This document shows positions 52,714-62,638 of a stretch of DNA of 64,000 bases, one piece after another. Both the position numbers and the translations under genes were made by a program. Location: assembly GCA_963711495.1 (NCBI GenBank), contig CAVQEK010000013.1, positions 62,001 to 126,000 on the forward strand, in the 5' to 3' direction. Below the pieces are notes generated by a model, which ran no database searches, was not told the DNA's origin, and saw only the letters and a program-made list of their open reading frames with translations. Numbering within the stretch: position 1 is the stretch's first letter; each line of letters opens with the position of its first letter. This DNA is from CAVQEK01 sp963711495. Lineage in GTDB: Bacteria; Bacteroidota; Bacteroidia; Cytophagales; Cyclobacteriaceae.

Positions 52714-54183
52714 CTAGCGACTATAATTGGGAGCTTCCCGGGTGATCTGCACATCATGCGGATGACTCTCCCGAACTCCGGCAGACGATATTTTCACGAA
52801 TTTAGCCTGTTGAAGGTCAGTTATTGTTTTAGCGCCACAATAACCCATCCCTGCCCGTAAACCGCCTACCATTTGATAAAGGACTTCAGAAACCATTCCT
52901 TTATAAGGTACACGGCCACTTATCCCTTCGGGCACCAGTTTTTTTATATCATCCTCAGTATCCTGAAAATAGCGATCTTTGGATCCTTCTTCCATAGCTT
53001 CCACTGAACCCATGCCGCGGTATGATTTAAATTTTCGTCCTTCATAGAGAATGACTTGTCCCGGAGCTTCTTCAGTTCCTGCCAATAAAGAACCGATCAT
53101 GACACTTTGTGCTCCTGCTGCCAGCGCTTTCACGATATCACCAGAAAACCGTATGCCGCCGTCAGCAATGATTGGGATGCCGGTTCCTTTTAACGCTCGT
53201 GTTGCTTCACTTACTGCTGTCAATTGTGGCACGCCAATTCCGGCTATTACCCGTGTGGTACAAATACTTCCTGGTCCTACGCCAATTTTCACAGCATCTG
53301 CACCAGATTCTGCCAAAAGTTTAGTGCCTTCATATGTGGCCACATTGCCTACGATCACTTCAAGATTTGGGTATTGTTTTTTAACTTTTTTAAGTGCTTC
53401 GATCACCCCTTTATGATGACCATGGGCTGTATCAATACCAATTACGTCTACACCGGCATGGATCAAAGCGCTTATACGCTCCAGAATATCGTGGGTTACA
53501 CCGACTGCCGCTCCGACACGTAGTCTGCCATACTCATCTTTACAAGAGAAGGGGCGGTCCCTGTTTTTGAGTATATCTTTGTAGGTGATCAAGCCGGTGA
53601 GCTTGCCATCCTTATCAATGATTGGTAATTTCTCAATTTTATGTTCCTGAAGAATGTCTTCGGCTTGTTCCAGGTTTATTTCAGCGGTTGCCGTAATTAG
53701 GTTATCCTTGGTCATAACATCCTTGACCAGTGTATTCATATTTTTTTGAAAGCGAAGATCACGGTTAGTGATAATGCCAGCCAGTTTATTATGAGTATCG
53801 ATCACTGGAATGCCGCCAATTTTATATTCCCTCATGATCCTGACAGCGTCAGCTACCCTCGAATCGATCGGCAGGGTGACAGGATCAAGTATCATTCCAC
53901 TTTGTGATCTCTTAACCCGGCGCACCTGATTTGCCTGGGCATCAATGCCCATATTTTTATGGATAAATCCTAGACCGCCTTCCAAAGCCATAGCAATGGC
54001 CAATTCCGCTTCGGTGACTGTATCCATGGCAGCCGATACCAATGGAATATTCAGTGCAATATTTCTGGTTAATTGAGTAGTGGTTATAGTTTCTCTCGGA
54101 AGGACCTCGGAGTAGCCCGGAAGCAACAACACATCATCGTATGTGAGCGCTTCTACTTGAAATCTTGATGAATCTATAGACAT
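52714..54183 (-). CDS. guaB: IMP dehydrogenase
   Basis: A 489-residue enzyme that oxidises IMP to XMP, the first committed step of GMP synthesis. It has the N-terminal YDDVLLLPGYSEVLPRETI, two CBS domains inserted at about residues 95-205, the active-site loop KIGVGPGSICTTRVIAGIG with the catalytic Cys, then GIPIIADGGIRFSGDIVKA and the flap region RGMGSVEAM. All essential parts are intact. A -7 element lies 33 bases upstream and a strong terminator follows, so it is transcribed alone. Confidence 0.98.
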   Translation of the reverse strand: MSIDSSRFQVEALTYDDVLLLPGYSEVLPRETITTTQLTRNIALNIPLVSAAMDTVTEAELAIAMALEGGLGFIHKNMGIDAQANQVRRVKRSQSGMILDPVTLPIDSRVADAVRIMREYKIGGIPVIDTHNKLAGIITNRDLRFQKNMNTLVKDVMTKDNLITATAEINLEQAEDILQEHKIEKLPIIDKDGKLTGLITYKDILKNRDRPFSCKDEYGRLRVGAAVGVTHDILERISALIHAGVDVIGIDTAHGHHKGVIEALKKVKKQYPNLEVIVGNVATYEGTKLLAESGADAVKIGVGPGSICTTRVIAGIGVPQLTAVSEATRALKGTGIPIIADGGIRFSGDIVKALAAGAQSVMIGSLLAGTEEAPGQVILYEGRKFKSYRGMGSVEAMEEGSKDRYFQDTEDDIKKLVPEGISGRVPYKGMVSEVLYQMVGGLRAGMGYCGAKTITDLQQAKFVKISSAGVRESHPHDVQITREAPNYSR

Positions 54184-54216
54184 AGCAAATAATCTTTGGT
54201 CATATTATTTGCCGGC

Positions 54217-54224
54217 CAAAATTA
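54217..54224 (-). promoter_or_regulatory. predicted -7 element of guaB
   Basis: TAATTTTG on the minus strand matches TAnnTTTG, 33 bases upstream of ATG 54183. No clear -33 element was seen. Confidence 0.45.
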
Positions 54225-54364
54225 CGGAGATAGTTTTTAATAAAAAAAGAATGCTCTATAATTAGTTTCAAATGAAATGAAGAGAAAGTGTAAAAAGAGT
54301 GTTTGATTTATTATTTTGGAAAAGTGAATGTTTTCGCATCATATATTGAATCATATCATATCTT

Positions 54365-57178
54365 ATGACGTCAGATATTTTTAATTCCAATCGACGTGAT
54401 TTCCTCAAAAATATCAGTCTGATGTATGCCGGCCTGGCCAGTGGAATGACCATCTTTGGCGGATGTACTTTGAAGGAATTTCCGCTGGAAGATTCAGTGA
54501 ATTTAGCGGCTGTATTCAACAATCCTCCTCCGGAATCAAGGCCTTTTTTCAGATGGTGGTGGAATGGAGACCGGCTTTCAAAGCCGGAAATCCGACGACA
54601 ATTGCAGGTTATGAAGGAAGCCGGTATGGGCGGAGTGGAAATTAATCCGATTGCAATGCCGGAGCAAGCGCAAAATTTATTGGAAAAGCCATTGCTTTGG
54701 CTCAGCGATGAATGGATAGCCATGTTGAAATATACCCAGGATGAAGCCCATAAATTGGGACTAATTGTTGATCTGATCATTGGGACCGGGTGGCCATTTG
54801 GAGGTGAATTTCTCGATCCTGATGAAACCATTCAGGGCGTAAAAGGTGAAGTCACCATAGTAAAAGGTCCGACGAAGAAGTCGATACCTTTACCGAAAAG
54901 TGTTGGCAAATCGACTTTTAAAATATTACAAGTCGTACTTTACCCGGAAAATCTATACTCACTCAGCCAAATTATTGATCTCACCGACAAAGTCGATCCG
55001 GAGAAAGAAACATTAGAGGCAGATGTTCCTGCCGGCAAATACAAATTATGTGTGGTGACCTGGCAAAACCACTTCCGGCAAGTAAGTCATGGAGCACCCG
55101 GAGGAGCCGGACCGGTACTGGATCATTTTAACCAAAAAGCTGTTGAGAAATATCTTCATCATATGTCTGACAGGATCAACGATCGGTTGGGACAAAAATT
55201 AGGATCGGGAATCAGGGCGTTATTTTGCGATAGTATTGAATTGGAAGGGGCAAACTGGACGGGTGATTTTAATGAAGAGTTTTCCAGACGCAGAGGCTAT
55301 GATATATTACCATACTTGCCCCTATTGCTGGATAGTACGCTTAAAGTGTCCGGAGAATTTACTGATATCATTAAACGGGTGCGTTTTGATCAAAGCACTA
55401 CTTTGGCGGAATTATTTATGGAAAGGTTCCTGATGACTTATCACAAATGGTGTCATGAAAATGGGGCGGAAAGTCGCTACCAGGCTTACGGATATCCATG
55501 GCTGTATACAGACTTGATCGATGGGTACCTGGTTCCGGATATACCGGAAGGTGATCAGTGGCTTTTCAATGGTGGTTGGCAACCATATTGTGATGTCGAT
55601 CAGATCAGGTATGCTATATGGGATAAATATGCTTCGTCTGCCGGACACTTAGCTGGTCGAAAAATCATCAGTGCTGAAGCGATGACCAATACCTCAGGCG
55701 TTTTCGAAGCAACCTTGGCTTACATTAAAGAAGCCTCTGATCTCAATGTGGTTACCGGCGTCAATCATCATGTTTTACACGGCTATAATTATTCTCCCCC
55801 AAAAGCCGGTTTCCCGGGGTGGATAAGATTTGGGTGTTATTTCAATGAAAAGAATACCTGGTGGCCCTATTTTAAATACTGGTCCAGATATATTTCCAGG
55901 ATCTCTGGTGTTATGCAAGCTTCGGAGCCAGTGAGCCAGGTGGCAATCATGGGCCCGACAGCAGATATCTGGAGTCAGGCCGGTCTGGACCGCAATGTTT
56001 TCAATTTACAACCCTGGTATCTCCATTGTTTATGGCAGGCATTGAATCACAACGGCTTTGGCTCCGATTATGTTAATGGAAATATCCTGAAAAATGCCAT
56101 GGTAAAGAATGGGAAGATCACTTACGGACCAATGGAATATGATCTGTTATTGCTTTGTGATGTAGAAACCATTTCACCCGAGGTAGCGGCAATAATTAAA
56201 ATTTTGGCAGAAAATGGTGCGAAAGTGGTTATAATGGGTAATAAGCCATTACGCTCACCTGAAATGAAAAATGGTGCGGAAAATGATAAAAGAGTTCAAT
56301 TTGCCATTGAAGAAGCTTTGAAAAGCGGATTAAAACAGATCGACGCTCCTGGTGAAAATCTACAAAAATCCCAACAAGACTTTACTAATTGGACCAGACA
56401 AACGATGCAAAAACTGGCGGTAAATCCAGGTATTCAAATTTCAGACCCGGATTATCGTCTGTTTCATTTTCAACAGGTTGACCCCACACACAAAATATTC
56501 TTTTTTACCAATACTGATCGGGAACGGATACTGGATTTCGTGGCGACTTTTCCTGGTAAATTACAAAATCTATGGAAATGGGACCCGGAAAAAGGCAAGC
56601 GGGAACAAGTGCAAATTAGCAACAAAAATAAAGTCCCTATTCAATTAAATCCTTTGGAGTCACTGTTATTGGTTTCGGAAAAATCGAGCGGTAAACGGCA
56701 AATAAAGCTGAATGATAAAATTGTAAAACGTATTCCTGTGGCCTTGGCAGGAAGCTGGGAATTAACTTGTTTACCGGTACACGGAGATCAATTTAGATTG
56801 GAACTTCACCAACTTAAGGATTTGTCAGAAGAAAAAAATACTGCCGGATTTTCCGGCAATATAATTTATAATAATCTGGCTTTCCTGGAAGACAGCATTC
56901 CTGACTGTATTGATCTGGGCATTGTTTATGACATCGCTTCCCTGGAAATAAATGGTAAAGAAGCGGGCGTTAGATGGTATGGGAAAAAAATGTTCTATAT
57001 CAAAGATCTGGTCAGGAAGGGTGACAATAAATTGACGATCAAAGTGACGAATACATTGTTCAATTATGTCCGCACATTACATGATCCGGTTTCTGATTTT
57101 TGGTTGTCTAGAAGTAAAACAAAAAATCAATTACCAACCGGAATGGTTGGTCCGCTCCACTGGATTTATTTTTCCTAA
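54365..57178 (+). CDS. GH106-like alpha-L-rhamnosidase family lipoprotein
   Basis: A 937-residue glycoside hydrolase. The N-terminus has a twin-arginine-like motif (NRRDFLKN) and, after a hydrophobic stretch, a lipobox-like FGGC, so it is probably exported folded and lipid-anchored. The body shows the GH106 pattern: SRPFFRWWWNGDRLSKPEIR, GMGGVEINPI, DLIIGTGWPFGGEF, ALFCDSIELEGANWT, HVLHGYNYSPP. The C-terminus has a jelly-roll-like part (SLEINGKEAGVRWYG). It would cleave terminal rhamnose from plant or microbial polysaccharides outside the cytoplasm. It stands alone, without SusC/SusD genes. Confidence 0.82.
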   Translation: MTSDIFNSNRRDFLKNISLMYAGLASGMTIFGGCTLKEFPLEDSVNLAAVFNNPPPESRPFFRWWWNGDRLSKPEIRRQLQVMKEAGMGGVEINPIAMPEQAQNLLEKPLLWLSDEWIAMLKYTQDEAHKLGLIVDLIIGTGWPFGGEFLDPDETIQGVKGEVTIVKGPTKKSIPLPKSVGKSTFKILQVVLYPENLYSLSQIIDLTDKVDPEKETLEADVPAGKYKLCVVTWQNHFRQVSHGAPGGAGPVLDHFNQKAVEKYLHHMSDRINDRLGQKLGSGIRALFCDSIELEGANWTGDFNEEFSRRRGYDILPYLPLLLDSTLKVSGEFTDIIKRVRFDQSTTLAELFMERFLMTYHKWCHENGAESRYQAYGYPWLYTDLIDGYLVPDIPEGDQWLFNGGWQPYCDVDQIRYAIWDKYASSAGHLAGRKIISAEAMTNTSGVFEATLAYIKEASDLNVVTGVNHHVLHGYNYSPPKAGFPGWIRFGCYFNEKNTWWPYFKYWSRYISRISGVMQASEPVSQVAIMGPTADIWSQAGLDRNVFNLQPWYLHCLWQALNHNGFGSDYVNGNILKNAMVKNGKITYGPMEYDLLLLCDVETISPEVAAIIKILAENGAKVVIMGNKPLRSPEMKNGAENDKRVQFAIEEALKSGLKQIDAPGENLQKSQQDFTNWTRQTMQKLAVNPGIQISDPDYRLFHFQQVDPTHKIFFFTNTDRERILDFVATFPGKLQNLWKWDPEKGKREQVQISNKNKVPIQLNPLESLLLVSEKSSGKRQIKLNDKIVKRIPVALAGSWELTCLPVHGDQFRLELHQLKDLSEEKNTAGFSGNIIYNNLAFLEDSIPDCIDLGIVYDIASLEINGKEAGVRWYGKKMFYIKDLVRKGDNKLTIKVTNTLFNYVRTLHDPVSDFWLSRSKTKNQLPTGMVGPLHWIYFS

Positions 57179-57184
57179 AGTGGA

Positions 57185-58474
57185 TTATGCTTCACCGGCA
57201 AATTCGTAGCCAATACCTTCCACAGTATTTTTTACCTGGTCAAGATCGATTTTTTTACCGGTAATTTTGACAAGTGCATTGGACAGGTCTACTTCAATTT
57301 TATCAATCCCCTGAAGTGCACCCAGATTTTTTTCTACATTCATTTTACAATGGTTGCATGTCATGCCATTTACCTTCACCATTTTCTCTATCATGTGTTC
57401 AAGATTTATATTTTCAACTATTGGTCTGTTCTTTTCATTTTCAAATTTTTTACTGCTCAGGTATTTTTGAATATACCCATTGATGATCAGCAAAGTAAGT
57501 AAGATTCCGGAGCCGATTTTTAACCATTGAGGCAACAAATGCTCACCATGCCCACCCGGTCCCATGGCCACGTGGTTCATAAACCATTCGCGGGGTAAAA
57601 ATTCATTCACGATCACCCCAAAGAATATCGCCCCCGCAATAATGCTGAATAAATAGGCATATAATGTCTTTTTCCCCAGTACTTTTCCGATCACGGTAAT
57701 AGTAGCTGCATTGGTTGCAGGTCCGGCCATTAGAAAAACAATAGCCGCTCCAGGTGAAAGGCCTTTCATCAATAAAACTGCCGCGATGGGGACTGAACCG
57801 GTAGCACATACATACAAAGGAATTGATGCCACCAAAACAATGAGCATACTCAAATATTCATTTCCAACGATGTTGGTGAAAAAATCAGCAGGAATGATCA
57901 CCGCGATCAAGGCTGCAATTAATAATCCAATAACCAGCCATTTGGAAATATCCTGGAGAAATTCCACAAATGCATAATTCAACATCTTGCTAAGTACATT
58001 GTGTTGTTTTTCCGAAGTATCTTTGGGTATGGTATTATCAGTGGGGACAGGCATATTTTTAGTAGAAGCATTGGTAACCAGCCCACCAAATAAACCGGTA
58101 AATAAGGCGATAACGGGGCGAATAATTGCCAATGGCAAACCCAACAATGAATAAGTGGCCAAAATTGAGTCCACCCCTGTTTGTGGCGTTGAAATCAGGA
58201 AAGAAACGGAAGAACCTTTGGATGCTCCGTGTTTGTACAAAGAGACGCCCGTCGGTATAACACCACAGGAACATAACGGCAGGGGAATACCAATGAGTGC
58301 TGCATTGAGCACCGATGATATGTTATTTTTCCCCAGGTATTTGGTGACACGTTCCTTTGGGAAAAAAACATATAACAAACCAGCTATGAAAAAACCCAAT
58401 AACAGATAGGGAGCCATTTCAAAAGTCAGCTCCATCAGCGCATTTAAATATTGCTGTATGTATTTTATAACCAC
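57185..58474 (-). CDS. permease with C-terminal HMA metal-binding domain (SO_0444-type metal efflux)
   Basis: A 429-residue inner-membrane protein with about eight helices of the DUF318/YraQ permease type. The conserved segment VLNAALIGIPLPLCSCGVIP and SFLISTPQTGVDSILATY match the SO_0444 family, described as copper/zinc exporters. The second half repeats the pattern (MAGPATNAATITVIGKVLG). A heavy-metal-associated domain is fused at the C-terminus (about residues 363-429) with the metal motif GMTCNHC. The start is GTG at 58474; ATG 58435 is possible. It is convergent with the rhamnosidase gene, 6 bases apart. Confidence 0.85.
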   Translation of the reverse strand: MVIKYIQQYLNALMELTFEMAPYLLLGFFIAGLLYVFFPKERVTKYLGKNNISSVLNAALIGIPLPLCSCGVIPTGVSLYKHGASKGSSVSFLISTPQTGVDSILATYSLLGLPLAIIRPVIALFTGLFGGLVTNASTKNMPVPTDNTIPKDTSEKQHNVLSKMLNYAFVEFLQDISKWLVIGLLIAALIAVIIPADFFTNIVGNEYLSMLIVLVASIPLYVCATGSVPIAAVLLMKGLSPGAAIVFLMAGPATNAATITVIGKVLGKKTLYAYLFSIIAGAIFFGVIVNEFLPREWFMNHVAMGPGGHGEHLLPQWLKIGSGILLTLLIINGYIQKYLSSKKFENEKNRPIVENINLEHMIEKMVKVNGMTCNHCKMNVEKNLGALQGIDKIEVDLSNALVKITGKKIDLDQVKNTVEGIGYEFAGEA

Positions 58475-59137
58475 CTTATAAATTAATGATACAAAATTTG
58501 CACTAAAATAATAGAAACACAGTAATTCTAGTCACACTTAATAACGCATTTGGCTTCAAATTGATTTTATGGGAAACGAATATTTGATTTTCATTATTCC
58601 ATGAATAACGCACTGCTTTCAAATTTAAATATTTGATGCGAACTGGTTTTTCCTTTTGATTATTCCTGGTGTGCCACGGTTGTAATTCTTATCTGATTAA
58701 TACAGGTTTAAATTCATTATATGAATGTTAGAATATCTAAAAATACGCAAGTGGCGCAATGGGTTTTTAAAGGAATATCTTGACGAGCACCATAATTGAC
58801 GAAATCATCTTTCTTTTATTTCTCTGCGATTCTTGAGAAAACAACGCATAATGTATGATAAGCATTCTTGCATAATTGTTGGTATTTGAAAAAAGGAATT
58901 ATCACATCACTCAAAAGCCGGATCTGTTATACATACTTCGATATTGAATTACGAACATGATAAAAAAACATTCACGACCTGCAAACCACCACAAAATGAA
59001 AGTTTAATTGTGGGGCATGAAAAAAATGTCCAACGGTACCGTGGGACTAGAAAGTTACTCATAACAACTCAGGTAAGTAGTTTTTGGCAGGCGCTGTTGA
59101 TCCTATTCAAAATCGATTGCCCTACAGGTTTTAATCT
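58475..59137. other. 663-base region without a convincing gene
   Basis: AT-rich spacer between the permease start and the dehydrogenase stop. It must hold the permease promoter, but I found no exact TAnnTTTG element near it. Frames here are short or are the antisense shadow of the dehydrogenase. A 24-codon frame (58725-58799, plus) reads as a basic helix but has no support. No RNA gene or inverted repeat with a T-tract was seen. It may be a decayed region. Confidence 0.45.
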
Positions 59138-59842
59138 TTACCAGGGATTGGTGGCAAACACGGTTAATTCGGGAACGAACCCACGATCATCCATTTCCAG
59201 AGAACTTTTAATGGCATGCGCGATTTCTATGCTTCTCAAACGATTTGATTGCTCGGTTCTTTCCACCCTTTCACTATTCGCAAAGGCGGTGGTCACCTCA
59301 CTGGGATTGATCAGCATGACCCGTACATTATACTTGCGGAGTTCGGCCTGCCAACATTCTGTCATTCCGCGCAATGCGAATTTGGAAGATGCATACACCG
59401 TACCGTGTGCATAACCTTTCTTACCGGCGGTGGAGGCAATGTTGATGATGTTGCCATATTGTTGTTTCTTAAAAATTTTGGCTACTTCTTTGGCCATCAT
59501 AGCGGCACCAAACACATTCACACCGTACACCTTTTGGAAGTCTTCAAGTGGAGTGTCCGTGAGTTCGTGACGTTGTCCGGCTATGCCGGCATTATTGATC
59601 AGTACATTCACACCTCCAAAAAGTCGTATTGCAGTTTCAACGGTAGCAATTACATCGCCTGGATTGGCCACATCTGCTTTGATAAACCTGGCACCGGTTT
59701 CTTCAGCAGCAATTTTAAGGCGTTCTTCGTCTCTGCCAGTGATCAATACACTAGCTCCTGCTTCACATAAGATCCGGGCGGTGGCTTTGCCAATTCCCAG
59801 ACTTCCACCGGTAACAATAATTTTTGCGTCTTTTAAATTCAT
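59138..59842 (-). CDS. short-chain dehydrogenase/reductase (SDR)
   Basis: A 234-residue classical SDR, cytoplasmic, using NAD(P)H. Motifs: cofactor-binding GGSLGIGKATA near residue 12, the ITGRDEERL segment (Arg after the second strand suggests NADPH), NNAGIAG, the catalytic Ser in INIASTAGKKG, and YASSKFALRGM with Tyr and Lys. The end of the protein differs from any family I can name, so the substrate is unknown; similar enzymes include 3-oxoacyl-ACP reductases. It is not part of an operon. Length is typical. Confidence 0.9.
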   Translation of the reverse strand: MNLKDAKIIVTGGSLGIGKATARILCEAGASVLITGRDEERLKIAAEETGARFIKADVANPGDVIATVETAIRLFGGVNVLINNAGIAGQRHELTDTPLEDFQKVYGVNVFGAAMMAKEVAKIFKKQQYGNIINIASTAGKKGYAHGTVYASSKFALRGMTECWQAELRKYNVRVMLINPSEVTTAFANSERVERTEQSNRLRSIEIAHAIKSSLEMDDRGFVPELTVFATNPW

Positions 59843-60100
59843 GATTCATTAGTTTTGAAGTATATTCATTATCAAAATAGCAATGGTTCAAATTTTGAAA
59901 TAATTCCATCAGTTTGCAAACCTGTTTGGGTGTCATTAATTGCATAACCAAATAGCCCGGATGACTGGTATCATATAACACAACTTTTTTGCTTCGTGGT
60001 TTATTTCAAAACTTTATGGAGTAGAAACTACTTTTTGTACAGCAAAATTAAAGGGATTATTATATATTAAACCCAAAATTGTGGGGTTGTCAATAACAAG

Positions 60101-62497
60101 ATGATTCATACTCGTTATTCTAAGATCATAATATTCATATTTTTTTGTCTGATTGGAATCCCTTCTAGGTCTGCCCCCAGCGCAACTCGATTTAGAAATC
60201 CAATTATTGACAGCCTTCAGGTCGTATTGAAACATGCCACTGATTCTGTGAAAGTCGATGTTTTAAATGAGATAGCAAATAACTATTATTTTTACAAGCC
60301 CTTTCAAACAATACCCTACGCCAACTCCGCTATTGAACTTGCCCAAAAATTAAATTATGTAAAAGGAATTTGTGAATCTCAACGGATTATTGGTATTGCC
60401 TTAGGTCTTCAAAATCGGCAGCGGGAATCGATAGAATGGTTGTTTAAAGGACTGAACAATGCCGAGAAAATACATTCTGAGCCCGGCATATCTGCCAGTT
60501 TGAACAGCATCGGTTCGATGTATACCTCAATTAAAAATTGGGATCAGGCGCTTAATTATTTTCATCGGGCATACTCCTATCAGAAAAAAAATGAAAACAC
60601 CAAATTGAAAGGCCTTATCTATTCAAATCTCGGTAAGTGTTATATGGCCCTGAACAAGACCGATACCGCGTATTTATATTTTAAGGCGAGTCAGGCAATT
60701 TTTAAAAGAAATATAGACAAAGCCGGTTTATCAATGGCCATGGGGTATTTAGCCGAATTGTATCTGGGTCAGGGGGATTTTGAACGTGCCTTGGTTTTAG
60801 CACAAATGGCAGCCAGTTTGGCCTATTCCAACGGCCAAACCATATACCTGAGAAAGGCCTTACTGGATGAAGCGAGAATTTATTTGAAAACCAATGAACT
60901 GGACAAAGCAGACAAAGTAGCGCGTCAGGCTATTCAGTATACGCAGATGATTGGTTTTTTACCTTATATGGTGGAGAATTACGACGTGATGTTCGAAATA
61001 CTCTATAGTAAGGGAGATTTCCGTAAGAGCGCCAATGTATTGCGTATTTATCACGAATATAAAGATAGCCTGGATATTCTGGAAGGTCGCGAGTTGCTGG
61101 CTCAACAGGAATTGTTGCATGAACTGCAAAAGCAGGAGACTGATTATAAAGCGCTGAAAGAAGAAAATGATCTTCAGGAAGCAAGAAATAAAACCAACGA
61201 GGCCATCATCCAGCGTCAGCAGGTGATCAGTATAGCTATTGGTTTTTGTCTGATTATTGCAGCATTGTCAGCACTGGTATTCTTCCGTCTCCGGCAAAAA
61301 GAACGAAAAGCCAACCGTCAGCTTTTTCAGAAAAACAAGGAATTGGTAGAACAGAAGAAGGAGTTGGCATCGACTTTACAATTGGTTGAAGTACTCAATT
61401 CCAAACTGAGGGCACAAAACAATTCACTTAATCATGTTGCGATCATGTCCATCACTGACCTGGAAGGAAAAATTCTCAGTGTAAATGAAAAATTCACCCT
61501 GATATCGGGTTTTCGCAGGAAAGAGATTATTGGAAAGAAACACAATATTTTAAAGTCCAATATGCACGATGAGGCATTTTTTCAGACTTTATGGAAAACA
61601 ATAGCCGCAGGCCGGACTTGGCGTGGAGAAATTTGTAACCGCAATAAGTTTGGTCAAATATATTGGGTCGATACCGCTATTGCACCGATCCTAGATGAAA
61701 AAGGCCGGCCCAAGCAATACATTTCCATCCAGTTTGAAATTACCCCACGAAAACGCAACTTGTTGCAACTGGAAAAACAAAAAGCAGAACTGACGGAGAT
61801 GAATGTCTTAAAGGATAAATTATTCTCCTTGGTTTCGCATGATTTTAGAAGTCCATTGAGATCGTTGATCGGCACACTTTCTTTATTTTTGAAAGGTACC
61901 GTATCCGGGGAAGAAATGAGACAGATCACTGGGGGTTTATTGGAAAAAATGGAAAATACCTCCAACATGCTTGACAACTTATTGATATGGGCAAAGAGTC
62001 AATTAAAGGGGATGCAAATCTCTCCAATCATCCTTGATCTACACCTCATTACCGAAGAAGTGATTAAACTGTTGGAACCCCAGGCGGAAAACAAAAATGT
62101 TTTACTAAAAAATCGTGTATTGCCGGGGGTATTTGCCTTTGCAGATCTGGAAATGGTAAAGCTTGTTTTGCGTAATTTGGTTTCTAATGCTGTGAAATTT
62201 TCAAAAAATGAAAGTTCAGTGGAAATATTTGCCAGGAAGGTCAATGAGATTGTAACGATTTCGGTGAAAGACCAGGGTGTTGGCATTACAGAAGAACAAA
62301 AGAAAAAATTATTTAGCCTTGAGAATTTTAGTACGTTGGGAACAGCCAATGAGCGTGGAATGGGCCTGGGACTGATGCTTTGTAAAGATTATGTCGAGAA
62401 AAATTATGGCAAGATCTGGGTGGAAAGTGAACAAAATATAGGCAGTACATTCTCCTTTAGCCTGCCTTCAAAAGAAAATGTAACCGTTTTCAATTAA
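60101..62497 (+). CDS. hybrid-free sensor histidine kinase with TPR, transmembrane and PAS parts
   Basis: A 798-residue sensor kinase. A signal sequence (IIIFIFFCLIGIPSRS) leads to a periplasmic tetratricopeptide region (about residues 45-340, for example YSNLGKCYMALNKTDTAYLY). A coiled part and one membrane helix (ISIAIGFCLIIAALSALVFF) follow, then a PAS domain with PAC (about 445-560). The dimerisation domain has the phosphorylated His580 in FSLVSHDFRSPLRSLIGTL, and the ATPase domain has LRNLVSNAVKFSKNE, DQGVGI and GMGLGLMLCKDYVEK. No receiver domain and no response-regulator gene are near, so its partner is unknown. Transcribed alone. Confidence 0.92.
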   Translation: MIHTRYSKIIIFIFFCLIGIPSRSAPSATRFRNPIIDSLQVVLKHATDSVKVDVLNEIANNYYFYKPFQTIPYANSAIELAQKLNYVKGICESQRIIGIALGLQNRQRESIEWLFKGLNNAEKIHSEPGISASLNSIGSMYTSIKNWDQALNYFHRAYSYQKKNENTKLKGLIYSNLGKCYMALNKTDTAYLYFKASQAIFKRNIDKAGLSMAMGYLAELYLGQGDFERALVLAQMAASLAYSNGQTIYLRKALLDEARIYLKTNELDKADKVARQAIQYTQMIGFLPYMVENYDVMFEILYSKGDFRKSANVLRIYHEYKDSLDILEGRELLAQQELLHELQKQETDYKALKEENDLQEARNKTNEAIIQRQQVISIAIGFCLIIAALSALVFFRLRQKERKANRQLFQKNKELVEQKKELASTLQLVEVLNSKLRAQNNSLNHVAIMSITDLEGKILSVNEKFTLISGFRRKEIIGKKHNILKSNMHDEAFFQTLWKTIAAGRTWRGEICNRNKFGQIYWVDTAIAPILDEKGRPKQYISIQFEITPRKRNLLQLEKQKAELTEMNVLKDKLFSLVSHDFRSPLRSLIGTLSLFLKGTVSGEEMRQITGGLLEKMENTSNMLDNLLIWAKSQLKGMQISPIILDLHLITEEVIKLLEPQAENKNVLLKNRVLPGVFAFADLEMVKLVLRNLVSNAVKFSKNESSVEIFARKVNEIVTISVKDQGVGITEEQKKKLFSLENFSTLGTANERGMGLGLMLCKDYVEKNYGKIWVESEQNIGSTFSFSLPSKENVTVFN

Positions 62498-62638
62498 CCG
62501 GATTTCACCGGCAAAATCTTTGTTCAATTTTGAGTTAATCCTAAATGATTGTTTATTGGGGACCTGGCATTATTTAATCTCGGGCCGTACATTAAAGTAT
62601 TTTCAGATATTTGCTTTGGATCATCGCTAGTCTCGAAC

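Noticed and set aside
54268..54831. Open frame of 187 codons on the minus strand
   Set aside because: Antisense to the start of the GH106-like gene, with no recognisable protein features.
58725..58799. 24-codon open frame with a basic, helical peptide
   Set aside because: Too short, no ribosome binding site or promoter, no known relative.
58944..59414. Open frame of 156 codons on the plus strand
   Set aside because: Most of it is antisense to the well-supported dehydrogenase gene, and the translation has low complexity in Ser/Leu and no family features.
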